Source: Saccharibacillus sacchari DSM 19268 (GTDB lineage: Bacteria > Bacillota > Bacilli > Paenibacillales > Paenibacillaceae). Taken from it: a stretch of DNA of 64,000 nt. The DNA is taken from the NCBI RefSeq assembly GCF_000585395.1, contig NZ_KK073875.1:4326524-4390523 (forward strand), given 5' to 3'. Below, in pieces: positions 27,626 to 35,978 of the stretch (the stretch's first letter is position 1; each line of letters starts with the position of its first letter). The notes under the pieces were generated by a model. The model was given only the letters and a program-made list of their open reading frames with translations. It was not told where the DNA came from and ran no database searches. The position numbers and the translations under genes were made by a program.

Positions 27626-27668
27626 AACCAACCCTCCATGATGTGCAAATTCCGGTCATTCCTCTTCC

Positions 27669-28460
27669 TTACGCCTGCGTTAAAATAAAAGCCCGTCCGT
27701 CTGCATTCAGTACCTGCACTTGTCCGATCTCGGCTAAAGGCTGCTCCCAATGCACATGACCGCAGCAAACCAACGTATCCGAAGCCGATTCCAATTGCTT
27801 TCTAATCCCCGCATCGCCGCGCAGCCCAAGCGTAGGCTTATCCGGTCCTTGATGCAGCAGCAAAAGGTCAGGCTTACGCGCCAGCAATCTTTTCAATTCA
27901 CGCAAAAAAAGTTCTTTCGGCATTCGATTGGGTCGGTCTGCTCGGCCCATAATGCCTCCAAGTCCCGCTATCCGCATGCCTGCTGCCTTTTGTATACCCG
28001 GATGTTCGAAAAACAAGACTTGCTCAAGCTGCTGCGGTTCGCCCGACGAAAATAAATCATGATTCCCCGCGACTCCGGCTACACTGCCGAACTGGCTGCT
28101 AAAAGCTCTCAAGACAGGCAAAGGATCACCGCTCGAACCCCGAACGTTCGGATCGGCATACAAATCTCCGCAGAGCAGGACCAGCACGCGCTGCGGATCA
28201 ATCTTCGGAAACTCCAATTGGAGCAGCAAAGCAAGATGTTCGGCCAACTCCTCGCCGAGCAAACGCTCTTGCCCGATTGCGCTTGCTTGACAGGTTCCCT
28301 GCAAGTCGGACGTCACGATCAAAGCCTCCCACTGAGCAGGCAGGCCTTCCACTTTTCCGCTATGTACAGGCAGCTCGATGTGCTCAATCCCGCCTCCCGA
28401 TGCCGCCGACAGATAAGGTACCGCATCCAGGGGCTCCGGGTCAAGTTTGACGATACGCAT
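27669..28460 (-). CDS. Calcineurin-like metallophosphoesterase with altered first motif
   Basis: A 263-residue protein of the metallophosphoesterase superfamily. Motifs GDLYAD, GNHDLF and the late CGHVHWE are seen. The first motif, normally DxH, reads TSDLQG, with glutamine in place of a metal-binding histidine. Several active family members carry variants there, so activity is uncertain rather than lost. The ATG at 28460 has AGGAGGAGCTTG before it. It lies within a row of small hypothetical genes. Substrate unknown. Confidence 0.8.
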   Translation of the reverse strand: MRIVKLDPEPLDAVPYLSAASGGGIEHIELPVHSGKVEGLPAQWEALIVTSDLQGTCQASAIGQERLLGEELAEHLALLLQLEFPKIDPQRVLVLLCGDLYADPNVRGSSGDPLPVLRAFSSQFGSVAGVAGNHDLFSSGEPQQLEQVLFFEHPGIQKAAGMRIAGLGGIMGRADRPNRMPKELFLRELKRLLARKPDLLLLHQGPDKPTLGLRGDAGIRKQLESASDTLVCCGHVHWEQPLAEIGQVQVLNADGRAFILTQA

Positions 28461-28478
28461 CAAGCTCCTCCTTTTGAT

Positions 28479-28793
28479 TTAAAACGGCTTTTGTCCTTTG
28501 AAAGGGGCAAACCGTGCCGGATCGGCTCCACGCGAGCAAAGGTAATGCAGCGCTTGATCGAAGTCGTCGAAGGTCAGCAGCTCTTCTTCCGCGCAGTCCT
28601 CGACAATATGCACGTCTTGCGGATCGACGGCAAAAAAATAAGCTTGGTAACTCCCGTCTTTTTTTCGCATCGCATACTGGATAAATTCTTGCTTTTCAGG
28701 AGCGTTCGGCTTCGGCCGTATACATTCGTACCCGCGCGTCCGTCCACGCTCCACGGCTTTTTTCCAGACCAACTCTTCGTTCTGGTGGCTCAA
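28479..28793 (-). CDS. Small hypothetical protein
   Basis: A 104-residue cytoplasmic protein with an alpha/beta pattern (QAYFFAVDPQDVHIVEDC, then LLTFDDFDQALHYL). I do not recognise it. It begins with TTG in a TTGA overlap with the ankyrin gene's stop; GGAG lies 8 bases upstream. Coupling to the ankyrin gene suggests that the two act together. Confidence 0.6.
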   Translation of the reverse strand: MSHQNEELVWKKAVERGRTRGYECIRPKPNAPEKQEFIQYAMRKKDGSYQAYFFAVDPQDVHIVEDCAEEELLTFDDFDQALHYLCSRGADPARFAPFKGQKPF

Positions 28794-29515
28794 CGGTCAA
28801 GCTCCGACATGGAGGCTTGCAGTCTTGAACGCAAATTCTCCGCCAGTTTACGGAATGCTGTTCGTTCTTCATCGTCCGCATACTCTTCCTTACGCAGCTC
28901 CAACCAGTAGTCGCCGTCGGCCAGATCATACATATCGAGCAGCGTAATCTCTGCGCAGGCCGGGCTTTCCATTGCCGCGAACATCAGTTCAGGACCGTCA
29001 TCCCAATTATATCCGTTCACGAAAGCATGCAGCAAAACTGCCGAGTCCAGATTGCGCACGGCCTCCAAAGCCTTTTCGCGGTCTTCTTCGTGCAGGAGCG
29101 CATCCACCTTCTGCTGCTCCTCGGCGTTCAACGTCAATCGGATCGCGCCGCGGGTCTCCATAAGCAGATCCGCTACCGCGCGGTCTCCGCGGGAAGCGGC
29201 GGCATTCCAAGGCGTTGCCCGAATCCCGCGCGGAGAGTCGATCTGAGCCCCGTATTTCAGCAGCAGCTTAACCGCTCCTTCTTGTTGGAATTTGATTGCC
29301 TTAAGCAGCGCCGTTTCGCCCATCTTATCCGTGACTTCGATCTCGGCGCCTTTTTCCAACAAAATCTCGACTGCCTCCGTCGGCAGCTTATACGTCATGA
29401 ATAGCATCAAAGGGGTCCGTCCCCTCGCATCCCGCTCGTTGACATCCAGTTCTCCGGCAGCGGTTCGTACCGCGTGCACGTTTTTGGTTCTTGCAATTTC
29501 CGCCCAGTTCGTCAT
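28790..29515 (-). CDS. Ankyrin-repeat protein
   Basis: A 241-residue protein with about four ankyrin repeats in residues 15-125 (DARGRTPLMLFM, DKMGETALLKAI, then RGIRATPWNAAASRGD). An acidic, helical C-terminal half follows, without membrane segments. Ankyrin repeats bind proteins; bacterial examples include immunity proteins. The ATG at 29515 follows AAAGGAGCCGAAAG. First gene of the small accessory row down to 26542. Confidence 0.8.
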   Translation of the reverse strand: MTNWAEIARTKNVHAVRTAAGELDVNERDARGRTPLMLFMTYKLPTEAVEILLEKGAEIEVTDKMGETALLKAIKFQQEGAVKLLLKYGAQIDSPRGIRATPWNAAASRGDRAVADLLMETRGAIRLTLNAEEQQKVDALLHEEDREKALEAVRNLDSAVLLHAFVNGYNWDDGPELMFAAMESPACAEITLLDMYDLADGDYWLELRKEEYADDEERTAFRKLAENLRSRLQASMSELDR

Positions 29516-29549
29516 CTTTCGGCTCCTTTGCAGCTTACTTCTACCCAAG

Positions 29550-29725
29550 GCGCCCTAGCGCATGTTTTCAAACCTGCCAATGTGCATCTTTTGCCGCCTT
29601 TTCGCCCTCCACAGCGTCACTTTCCCTTGACGTGCCCCGGCACGACTGCGGAAAAGTTCCTTGTTGAGAACGAAAATTCGGCAAATCTGCTTCCACCGAG
29701 GTTTGAAGACACGCCCTAGCGCCGT
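29550..29725. repeat. Long imperfect palindrome
   Basis: The arms CTAGCGCATGTTTTCAAACC and GGTTTGAAGACACGCCCTAG pair at 18 of 21 positions at the tips. The pairing then continues inwards through TTTGCCG..TTTTCG and CGTGCC to a centre near 29637. About 170 bp in all. One arm contains TTGTTGAGAACGAA, also found at the tip of the repeat copy at 43264-43440, so the elements may be distant relatives. It fills the gap between two genes of the accessory block and no reading frame fits it. Confidence 0.65.
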
Positions 29726-29795
29726 TATCATTCCTTATCCTACAGTATCCTATGCGCGTGCTTGCAGTTCAAGTCGAAATGAAAGGTTCATGCTA

Positions 29796-30488
29796 TCAGA
29801 TGCGAATCAGATCACGATAAATCAGCCGCTGCGCTCCGGGAAGTTCCAGATCCGCATGATAATGACCGAATAACCACTGCTTGAAAGAAAGACGCTGCTC
29901 AATGGTTTGAAAATAATCGTGCATGGCATCCGGTTGAACTTCCGTACCCCGTTCTGCCGAGATCCACTGCCAGGCAGAGCGCGAACACGTATGCGTCAAC
30001 ACTGTATCCACCTTCCAGTCACAACGATCCAGATTACGCAGCCCTTCCGCATACTCCGCCTCGGACGGCATCTCTTCAGCCCACCAGGATATCCCTTCCT
30101 TGCGGTGTTCCCGATCATGCGAAGCCGCGCCGCCGAAAGTAAAGATGCGTTTTCCGTCCAGTTCAAAAACTTGTCCGCGCATCAGATGCAGCACACTGTC
30201 ATTGATTCGGCGCACTTTGCCCCCATTCCATCGTTGTTCGGGAAACGTAGCGAGCAGATCGAAGTTCTCATGATTTCCGTCGATAAAAAGCGTCGTAAAC
30301 GGCTTCGTCTGATCCAGCCACTTCAACCAAAACCGATCTTCGGCATCCAGGTTCCAAATCAGACCGAAGTCGCCTGCAACGATTACATAGTCTTCCTTAG
30401 TCATCTGTTTTTGCTGCGGAAAATTCCGGGTATTCAACCGCTTACCTATCTTCTCCGCTCCATGCACGTCCCCCGTCACCCAGATCAT
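29796..30488 (-). CDS. Metallophosphoesterase
   Basis: A 230-residue calcineurin-like phosphoesterase. All motifs are intact: WVTGDVHG at the N-terminus, VAGDFGLIW, DGNHENFD, a THTCS segment and LFGHYHADLEL. It probably acts on a phosphodiester or phosphoprotein in the cytoplasm; the substrate is unknown. The ATG at 30488 has GGAGGGACGGC before it. An upstream TATACT (-10) with TTGTTT 16 bases before it suggests its own promoter, at about 30525-30555, just past a terminator. Confidence 0.85.
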   Translation of the reverse strand: MIWVTGDVHGAEKIGKRLNTRNFPQQKQMTKEDYVIVAGDFGLIWNLDAEDRFWLKWLDQTKPFTTLFIDGNHENFDLLATFPEQRWNGGKVRRINDSVLHLMRGQVFELDGKRIFTFGGAASHDREHRKEGISWWAEEMPSEAEYAEGLRNLDRCDWKVDTVLTHTCSRSAWQWISAERGTEVQPDAMHDYFQTIEQRLSFKQWLFGHYHADLELPGAQRLIYRDLIRI

Positions 30489-30550
30489 GCCGTCCCTCCG
30501 CCCTTGCTTGATCCCTATCTCTCCAGTATACCTCTTTTGCTGATCAAAAC

Positions 30551-30586
30551 AAAAAGCGAAGGATCGGCGTCCGCCATTCTTCGCTT
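30551..30586 (-). terminator. Intrinsic terminator
   Basis: AAGCGAAG pairs with CTTCGCTT; the minus strand then reads TTTTTGTTTT. It ends the 115-residue hypothetical gene. Confidence 0.75.
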
Positions 30587-30606
30587 CTGATTTCATCAGT
30601 AGATAT

Positions 30607-30954
30607 TCAACTCCATGTCTTGAGATCCATATACGCTTCTAACTGTTCAACCAGTAATCGACGTTCCTCGAATTGCTGTTCATCCACGAAATGCGCTTCC
30701 AGCACTCCGTTACCCTTTTTTTCGAACTTAAGCCTATATCGCTGCAGCACATAACACCCCGACGGATCTCCCTCCGGTTCCCATCTCACATACAACTCGT
30801 AGCCGAGATGCCGGTGAAGCACGCTCAGCAAAATCGAACCGTAGAACCAATCCATCGTCTCCGGCGACGGATCGATTTCTCTCAGCTCGTTGACCTCCAC
30901 CCTCCATCCGCTCGGAATCCGAAGCGGCTGAAGCGCCACCCGATCTTTCTCCAT
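30607..30954 (-). CDS. Hypothetical protein
   Basis: A 115-residue cytoplasmic protein, beta-rich in the middle (YELYVRWEPEGDPSGCYVLQ) and helical at the end. I do not recognise it. Its frame is well bounded by a terminator downstream and the small RNA region upstream. It stands alone. Confidence 0.55.
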   Translation of the reverse strand: MEKDRVALQPLRIPSGWRVEVNELREIDPSPETMDWFYGSILLSVLHRHLGYELYVRWEPEGDPSGCYVLQRYRLKFEKKGNGVLEAHFVDEQQFEERRLLVEQLEAYMDLKTWS

Positions 30955-31048
30955 TCAATCTTCTCCTTATCTCCGGTCAAACTTTCTCGCATCTGCATCC
31001 CGATCTCCAAATAACCGCGTCTGTCCTCTTCTATTTTACACATTTACA

Positions 31049-31133
31049 CAAAAAAAGGCCGCTCACTGTGAGCGGCCCGCACACCATTTCGAAGTGTGCT
31101 AAGAGTTATAGGAGTGGAGAGAAACCATACTGT
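31049..31133 (-). ncRNA. Putative small regulatory RNA, about 85 nt
   Basis: A consensus promoter (31140-31168) points into a short stretch that ends in a perfect terminator hairpin (GGCCGCTCAC / GTGAGCGGCC plus eight T). Between them lies a smaller hairpin (GCACAC / GTGTGC) and, near the 5' end, an unpaired pyrimidine-rich segment TTTCTCTCCACTCCT that is complementary in style to ribosome-binding sites. The only open frame is 9 codons without a ribosome site. This is the pattern of a trans-acting small RNA. The exact start is inferred from the -10 box. Confidence 0.7.
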
Positions 31134-31139
31134 ACGTTT

Positions 31140-31168
31140 ATTATATGTATACGCTTCCAAAATGTCAA
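31140..31168 (-). promoter_or_regulatory. Perfect sigma-A consensus promoter
   Basis: On the minus strand TTGACA and TATAAT are separated by exactly 17 bases. It drives the small RNA candidate. No protein gene follows before the terminator. Confidence 0.88.
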
Positions 31169-31200
31169 CGCTTTCTTTTCCTTTTTTGTTCATAAAAATA

Positions 31201-31241
31201 AAAAACCATTTCCGTCATCCTACATCGACGGAAATGGCTTT
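31201..31241. terminator. Intrinsic terminator of the tyrA end of the operon
   Basis: CCATTTCCGTC pairs with GACGGAAATGG; on the minus strand the stem is followed by six T. Copy B of the repeat lies between it and tyrA. Confidence 0.85.
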
Positions 31242-31242
31242 T

Positions 31243-31423
31243 GAAATTCTATTCAAGCGAAGCGCTAGGCGGAGGGAGAAGTTCAGCGAAAGACGCCTTT
31301 GAGCGCGGAAAGCTGTAAGCTGACGCCTTTGAGCGCGGAAAGCTGTAAGCTTTCTGCGCGAGACAGCGTCTTGAGCGAACTTCTCCCTCCGCCCGCCCAG
31401 CTTCAGCCAACGAATAGGACTTC
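31243..31423. repeat. Dispersed near-palindromic repeat, copy B
   Basis: The same family as the copy at 33-197: arms GGCGGAGGGAGAAGTTCAGC and GAACTTCTCCCTCCGCC, tips ending AGGACTTC. It is longer (181 bp) because the internal 30-bp unit beginning GACGCCTTTGAGCGCGGAAA is tandemly duplicated (31292-31321 and 31322-31351, identical). It begins 4 bp past the tyrA stop codon. Confidence 0.75.
31292..31351. repeat. Perfect 30-bp tandem duplication inside repeat copy B
   Basis: Two identical 30-bp units lie head to tail. Copies A and C have only one unit, so this is a recent duplication. Confidence 0.95.
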
Positions 31424-31427
31424 AACC

Positions 31428-32516
31428 TCAGACATACACGTCGAACTCCAACCCCTCCAACGCTTCTTTCCCCCGGTTCATATTCATCTCATCCCGGAAT
31501 GAAAGCCGCATCAGTCCCGGCACGTCCTCGCGACTCTCGATAATCTGCAAGTTGCTCAAGTTGATTCCGCGCGAGCCGAGTTCGGTCGTGATCCGTCCGA
31601 TAATGCCCGGATGGTCAGGGACGTCGAGGTAAAGGTCATACGTTTTGGCGATGACGCCTTTGCGGCGTTCCGGCAATTCGTTGCGGAAATCGCCGGCATC
31701 CCGGAAGCGTGCCGAGATGCCTTCGCCGTCTTCCCGCTCCAATTGATCGATAAAGCCTTCTACCTGCTGATTCCAGTCGCGTAGAAGCTTTAAAAGATTG
31801 AAGCGGTTGTTCAGTAAAATGTCGCGCCATACGACGGGGTCGCTGGACGCGATCCGCGTGATATCACGGAAACCTCCGGCAGCAAGCGTTCGATACAAAG
31901 AATTGCTTTCATGGTAGCCGCTGATCTGATTCACCAACGCCACGGCAATAATATGCGGCAGATGGCTGATTGCCCCGACGATTTCGTCATGCTGGCTCGG
32001 TTCCATGCAGATGACTTTGGCACGGGTCAATGCCAGCAGCTTCGTCAACGCTTCGGTCGCTGCCGCATCGGTGTCCGGCTCCGGCGTCAACACGTAATAC
32101 GCGTTTTCGAACAGAAGCGAAGTCGCCGCCTGCACGCCCGAGCGCTCCGAGCCTGCCATCGGGTGCCCGCCGATAAAGCAGGCGTCCCCCCAGTCCAACT
32201 CTCTCGCCCGCGTCGCGATCGAAGCTTTGGTGCTGCCTACATCCGTGACGATGCAGCCTTTTTTCAATGGCAACGCATTGATTTGTTCCAAATAGGTCTC
32301 CAGCAGCCCGACAGGCGTGGACAGAAAAATAAAGTCGGCATCGTGTACCGCTTCTTCCAACGACAGGGTCGCGGAGTCCACGACTCCGCGCTCCACGCTC
32401 AGATCGGCCAGATCCTGCCGGTGGGAAAATCCGACGATCTGGACGTTCGGCTTCCCGCGGAAGCACAAGGCCAGCGAGCCGCCGATCAGCCCGACGCCGA
32501 TCACAGCAATTTTCAT
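31428..32516 (-). CDS. tyrA: Prephenate dehydrogenase with C-terminal ACT domain
   Basis: A 362-residue NAD-dependent prephenate dehydrogenase for tyrosine. The Rossmann motif GVGLIGGSLA is at residues 7-16, FIGGHPMAGSERSG marks the active site (His), and an ACT domain (about 293-362, LDVPDHPGIIGRITTELG) should allow tyrosine feedback. Last gene of the aro-trp-hisC-tyrA superoperon. The aroE gene that follows tyrA in Bacillus is not present here. Confidence 0.96.
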   Translation of the reverse strand: MKIAVIGVGLIGGSLALCFRGKPNVQIVGFSHRQDLADLSVERGVVDSATLSLEEAVHDADFIFLSTPVGLLETYLEQINALPLKKGCIVTDVGSTKASIATRARELDWGDACFIGGHPMAGSERSGVQAATSLLFENAYYVLTPEPDTDAAATEALTKLLALTRAKVICMEPSQHDEIVGAISHLPHIIAVALVNQISGYHESNSLYRTLAAGGFRDITRIASSDPVVWRDILLNNRFNLLKLLRDWNQQVEGFIDQLEREDGEGISARFRDAGDFRNELPERRKGVIAKTYDLYLDVPDHPGIIGRITTELGSRGINLSNLQIIESREDVPGLMRLSFRDEMNMNRGKEALEGLEFDVYV

Positions 32517-32564
32517 AAGAGGTCAGCCTCGCTTCGTTAAGGTTCTTGCAGGAAAGCGTCCTGG

Positions 32565-32598
32565 TAACTTGACCAAGTTAAATATAAGGTTGGTCAAG
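32565..32598. other. Small hairpins with CTTGACCAAG between hisC and tyrA
   Basis: TAACTT-GACC-AAGTTA is a perfect short hairpin, and its CTTGACCAA also pairs with TTGGTCAAG 14 bases on. The identical loop and inner stem occur at the birA stop (17207-17226). No T run. Confidence 0.55.
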
Positions 32599-32601
32599 CT
32601 G

Positions 32602-33699
32602 CTAGACGTTCGCTTCCTGCCCGTTCAATGCTTCTTCGAACGTCCGGATGAAAATCTCGTTCTCTCTCGGAGAACCTACAGTCACCCGCAGATACGTCGG
32701 ATAAAGCTTGAACCCTGCACGTGCGATTACCCCTTTTTGCAGCATGCGTTGGAACAGTTCCACAGCCGATTGTTTCGTATCGACCATGATGAAGTTGCCG
32801 TTTGCCGGGAAATGAACGAGTCCCAGACGGTCGAATTCGCTTTGCAGGTACTTGATTCCTTCGGTATTCTTTTCGCGGCAAGATTGTACGAATTCCTGAT
32901 CCGCCAATGCTGCTTTGGCCGCCGCTTGAGCGATGCGCGTCGTATTGAACGGCTCGCGTACCTGATTGATCGAACGGATCACGGAAGCTTGTCCCACGCC
33001 GTAGCCGATCCGCAGCGCGGCAAGACCGTAAATTTTGGAGAAAGTACGCAGAACGACCACGTTAGCGTAATCCGCCAGCAATTGCGTGCCGTCCGGGTAT
33101 TCGCTGTCGGTCACGTATTCGAAATAAGCTTCGTCCAGCACGACCATCACGGAAGAAGGAAGTCGGTCCAGGAAGCTTTTCAATTCGTCTTTGCTGACGA
33201 TGGTACCGGTCGGATTGTTCGGATTGCAGATCCATACGATCTTGGTCCGGTCCGTTACGGCAGCCAGCATGGCATCGAGATCGTGTTTGCCGCCTTGCAG
33301 CGGAATCTCGATGCTCGTTGCTTTCTCGATATCTGCATTGCTTTTATATACGGAAAAAGTAGCATCCGCCATGATATTCTCGTCGCCTTCCGACAGGAAC
33401 GCACGAGCAATCAAGGCAATGATTTCATCCGATCCGCAGCCGAAAATAATCTGGTCGGAGTTAACGGACAGATGCTCGGCAAGTGCCGCCGTCAGTTCGA
33501 CCGCGCCGCCGTCCGGGTACAAGTTGAATTTAGTCAATTCTTCTTCGATTGCCGCTTTGACGCGAGGGGAAAATCCGTAAGGATTTTCGTTGGAAGCCAA
33601 CTTCACGACTTCGCTGAGTCCGTATTCTTTTTGAACTTCTTCGATCGGTTTACCGGGCTGATAGACCGGGAGGTCGACAATGTGTGCTTTAGGCTGCAT
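32602..33699 (-). CDS. hisC: Histidinol-phosphate aminotransferase
   Basis: A 365-residue class I/II PLP aminotransferase. LASNENPYGFSP is at the N-terminus, NPNNPTGTIV and DEAYFEYV mid-protein, and the PLP lysine lies in TFSKIYGLAALRIGYG. In this position in Bacillus the enzyme serves both histidine and aromatic amino acid synthesis. The ATG at 33699 matches the family start; the longer in-frame extension to 33792 lacks a site. It sits between trpA and tyrA. Confidence 0.94.
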   Translation of the reverse strand: MQPKAHIVDLPVYQPGKPIEEVQKEYGLSEVVKLASNENPYGFSPRVKAAIEEELTKFNLYPDGGAVELTAALAEHLSVNSDQIIFGCGSDEIIALIARAFLSEGDENIMADATFSVYKSNADIEKATSIEIPLQGGKHDLDAMLAAVTDRTKIVWICNPNNPTGTIVSKDELKSFLDRLPSSVMVVLDEAYFEYVTDSEYPDGTQLLADYANVVVLRTFSKIYGLAALRIGYGVGQASVIRSINQVREPFNTTRIAQAAAKAALADQEFVQSCREKNTEGIKYLQSEFDRLGLVHFPANGNFIMVDTKQSAVELFQRMLQKGVIARAGFKLYPTYLRVTVGSPRENEIFIRTFEEALNGQEANV

Positions 33700-33865
33700 G
33701 GATATTCCCCTACTTTCCTGATTTGGCGTGTTGCAGTGCGACAGTGTCGGGCTGCAAACAGACGCAAAAAGTATATGCTTAGAGCGAAACAAGGAAGGTC
33801 CGCGAAAAAGCAGGCAAAGCGCACGCCCGATTCTTCGCTTCGTTCCTTGATTTCGACTTGCGCAA

Positions 33866-34774
33866 TTATACCTTTAATTCTGCCACAAATTTGCGAATTT
33901 GCAAGAGTGCATCTTCGCGCTTGTCCGCATTCATCAGATCGGGGATCAACGATTCGATCGTGCGAACGATCGCGCTGCCTACGACAACGCCGTCGCACAG
34001 CTCCGAGAACCGCTCGACCTGCTCCCGGCTGGAGATGCCGAATCCGACCGCCACCGGTAATTCCGTGCGGGTTTTCACGTCGCGGATAAAGGCATCCACA
34101 CCCTCGTGGAACGAAGCCCTCTCTCCGGTAACACCGAGCGAGGAGACGCAATACACGAAGCCGCGGCCATTGTTCAGGATACGCTCGATACGCTCGCTGG
34201 ACGTCGGCGCAACCAGCGGGATCAAAGCAATTCCGGCTTGATCCGCCCGTTCCAGCAATTCGCCCGATTCTTCGTAAGGAACGTCCGGAATGATCAGGCC
34301 GCTGATGCCGTGCGCGGAAGCCTGATCAAAAAATTCGTTCAATCCCATTTGCAGCACGGGATTATAGTAGGTGAATAGCACGAACGGCATTTTCACGCCG
34401 CGCTCTCTCGACTTTTTGGCGACATCCAGACAAGTGCGCACGGTAATCAACTGCTGCAACGCTCGAGAAGAAGCCCGCTGAATGACCGGTCCGTCCGCAA
34501 GCGGATCGGAGTAGGGAACGCCTAACTCCAGAATATCCGCTCCCGCGTCTTCCAGGCGCTCAATGATCTCAAGCGTGGTCTCGATGTCGGGATCGCCTAC
34601 CGTGAGAAAAGGAATCAGCGCCGTACCGCCCTGCTCGCCGATGCGACGGAACGTTTCACCGATCAGGTTGGGACGCGCATCGCCCGGAGCCGCGAACGAA
34701 GCGCTTGTCGACAGTCCTCCTTCGGCCGCTGGATGCATCATGATCCGACGTACGGCATTCGATTGGATGTTCAT
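33866..34774 (-). CDS. trpA: Tryptophan synthase alpha chain, with N-terminal extension
   Basis: A 302-residue TrpA, cleaving indole-3-glycerol phosphate. Catalytic Glu is in [11 protein letters not shown] and Asp in [17 protein letters not shown] regions; SSLGVTGER and [10 protein letters not shown] bind phosphate. The ATG at 34774 has a strong GAAGGAGG site and overlaps the trpB stop by 4 bp. The family usually begins at about residue 37 here ([15 protein letters not shown]), so some 35 extra, low-complexity residues precede the fold. No good internal start is seen to remove them. Confidence 0.93.
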   Translation of the reverse strand: MNIQSNAVRRIMMHPAAEGGLSTSASFAAPGDARPNLIGETFRRIGEQGGTALIPFLTVGDPDIETTLEIIERLEDAGADILELGVPYSDPLADGPVIQRASSRALQQLITVRTCLDVAKKSRERGVKMPFVLFTYYNPVLQMGLNEFFDQASAHGISGLIIPDVPYEESGELLERADQAGIALIPLVAPTSSERIERILNNGRGFVYCVSSLGVTGERASFHEGVDAFIRDVKTRTELPVAVGFGISSREQVERFSELCDGVVVGSAIVRTIESLIPDLMNADKREDALLQIRKFVAELKV

Positions 34775-35976
34775 TGCGCGTTCCCTCCTTCGTTTTCATA
34801 AGCCATGATCGATTCGACGTCCTTATCGCCGCGACCGGACAGACACACGATCAGCAGTTTGTCTTTGCCCAACTCCGGCGCGATTTTGCCTGCTTGCGCC
34901 AGTGCATGAGCCGATTCCAGCGCCGGGATGATCCCTTCTGTCCGGCACAGAAGCTTCAGTGCGTCCAGTGCTTCGTCGTCGGTAATCGGTACGTATTTCG
35001 CGCGTCCGGTATCTTTCAGATAGGAATGCTCCGGTCCCACGCCCGGGTAATCGAGTCCCGCCGAGATCGAATGCGCAGGCTGAACCTGACCGTAATCGTC
35101 TTGCAGCAGATAGCTCATCGACCCCTGGAACACGCCTTTCGTGCCCAATGTCATCGTAGCCGCATGCAGCGGAGTATCGATGCCTTTGCCTGCGGCTTCG
35201 ACGCCGACGAATTCGACTTCCTGATCGCGAACGAACGGATAAAACATGCCTATTGCGTTACTCCCTCCGCCGACTGCCGCCACGATCGTATCAGGGAGGC
35301 GACCTTCGCTTTCGAGAATTTGGCGCCGGGTTTCGTCTCCGATGACGCGTTGGAAGTTACGCACGATCAGCGGGTACGGATGCGGACCGACAGCCGAACC
35401 CAAAATGTAAAAGGTATCGCTCACATGGCTGACCCAGTAGCGCAGCGCTTCGTTTCCTGCGTCTTTCAGCGTCTTCGTTCCCGATACGACCGGTACGACT
35501 TCCGCGCCGAGCAGCCGCATGCGGAACACGTTCAACTGCTGACGCTGCATGTCTTCTTCGCCCATGAATACTTTGCATTCCAGGCCGAACAATGCCGCTA
35601 CGGTCGCTGTTGCTACGCCGTGTTGGCCTGCGCCTGTTTCGGCAATGACTTTCTTTTTCCCCATGCGTACCGCAAGCAGGCCTTGTCCCAGCGCGTTATT
35701 AATTTTGTGCGCACCGGTATGGTTCAGGTCTTCCCTCTTGAGATAAATCTTCGCGCCGCCGAAATGTTCCGTGAGACGCTTGGCGTAGTACAGCGGTGTC
35801 TCGCGTCCCGAATACTGCTTCAACAGCTCGTTCAACTCGGCATTGAAGTCCTCGTCGGCCGAGTATTTCAGATAGGATTCTTCGAGTTCAATTAAAGCAT
35901 TCATCAACGTCTCGGGCACGAAACGCCCTCCAAAATCACCATAACGTCCTTTTGCATCCGGTACTTGTTGAATCAT
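34771..35976 (-). CDS. trpB: Tryptophan synthase beta chain
   Basis: A 401-residue PLP enzyme that joins indole and serine. [11 protein letters not shown] is at the N-terminus, the PLP lysine is in [15 protein letters not shown], and the phosphate loop reads GGGSNAIG. The ATG at 35976 has GAGGGCGG 7 bases upstream; a TTG two codons earlier is less likely. Overlaps trpA by 4 bp. Confidence 0.97.
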   Translation of the reverse strand: MIQQVPDAKGRYGDFGGRFVPETLMNALIELEESYLKYSADEDFNAELNELLKQYSGRETPLYYAKRLTEHFGGAKIYLKREDLNHTGAHKINNALGQGLLAVRMGKKKVIAETGAGQHGVATATVAALFGLECKVFMGEEDMQRQQLNVFRMRLLGAEVVPVVSGTKTLKDAGNEALRYWVSHVSDTFYILGSAVGPHPYPLIVRNFQRVIGDETRRQILESEGRLPDTIVAAVGGGSNAIGMFYPFVRDQEVEFVGVEAAGKGIDTPLHAATMTLGTKGVFQGSMSYLLQDDYGQVQPAHSISAGLDYPGVGPEHSYLKDTGRAKYVPITDDEALDALKLLCRTEGIIPALESAHALAQAGKIAPELGKDKLLIVCLSGRGDKDVESIMAYENEGGNAQ

Positions 35977-35978
35977 GA

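Larger units (their letters stand above)
30955..31427. other. Intergenic region with small RNA, terminators and repeat
   Basis: The 470 bp between the hypothetical gene and tyrA hold, in order, the small RNA candidate with its promoter (31049-31168), the tyrA terminator (31201-31241) and copy B of the palindromic repeat (31243-31423). No protein gene is seen. Confidence 0.7.

Noticed and set aside
31090..31131. Nine-codon peptide inside the small RNA candidate
   Set aside because: No ribosome site before its ATG, which lies at the very 5' end of the predicted transcript.
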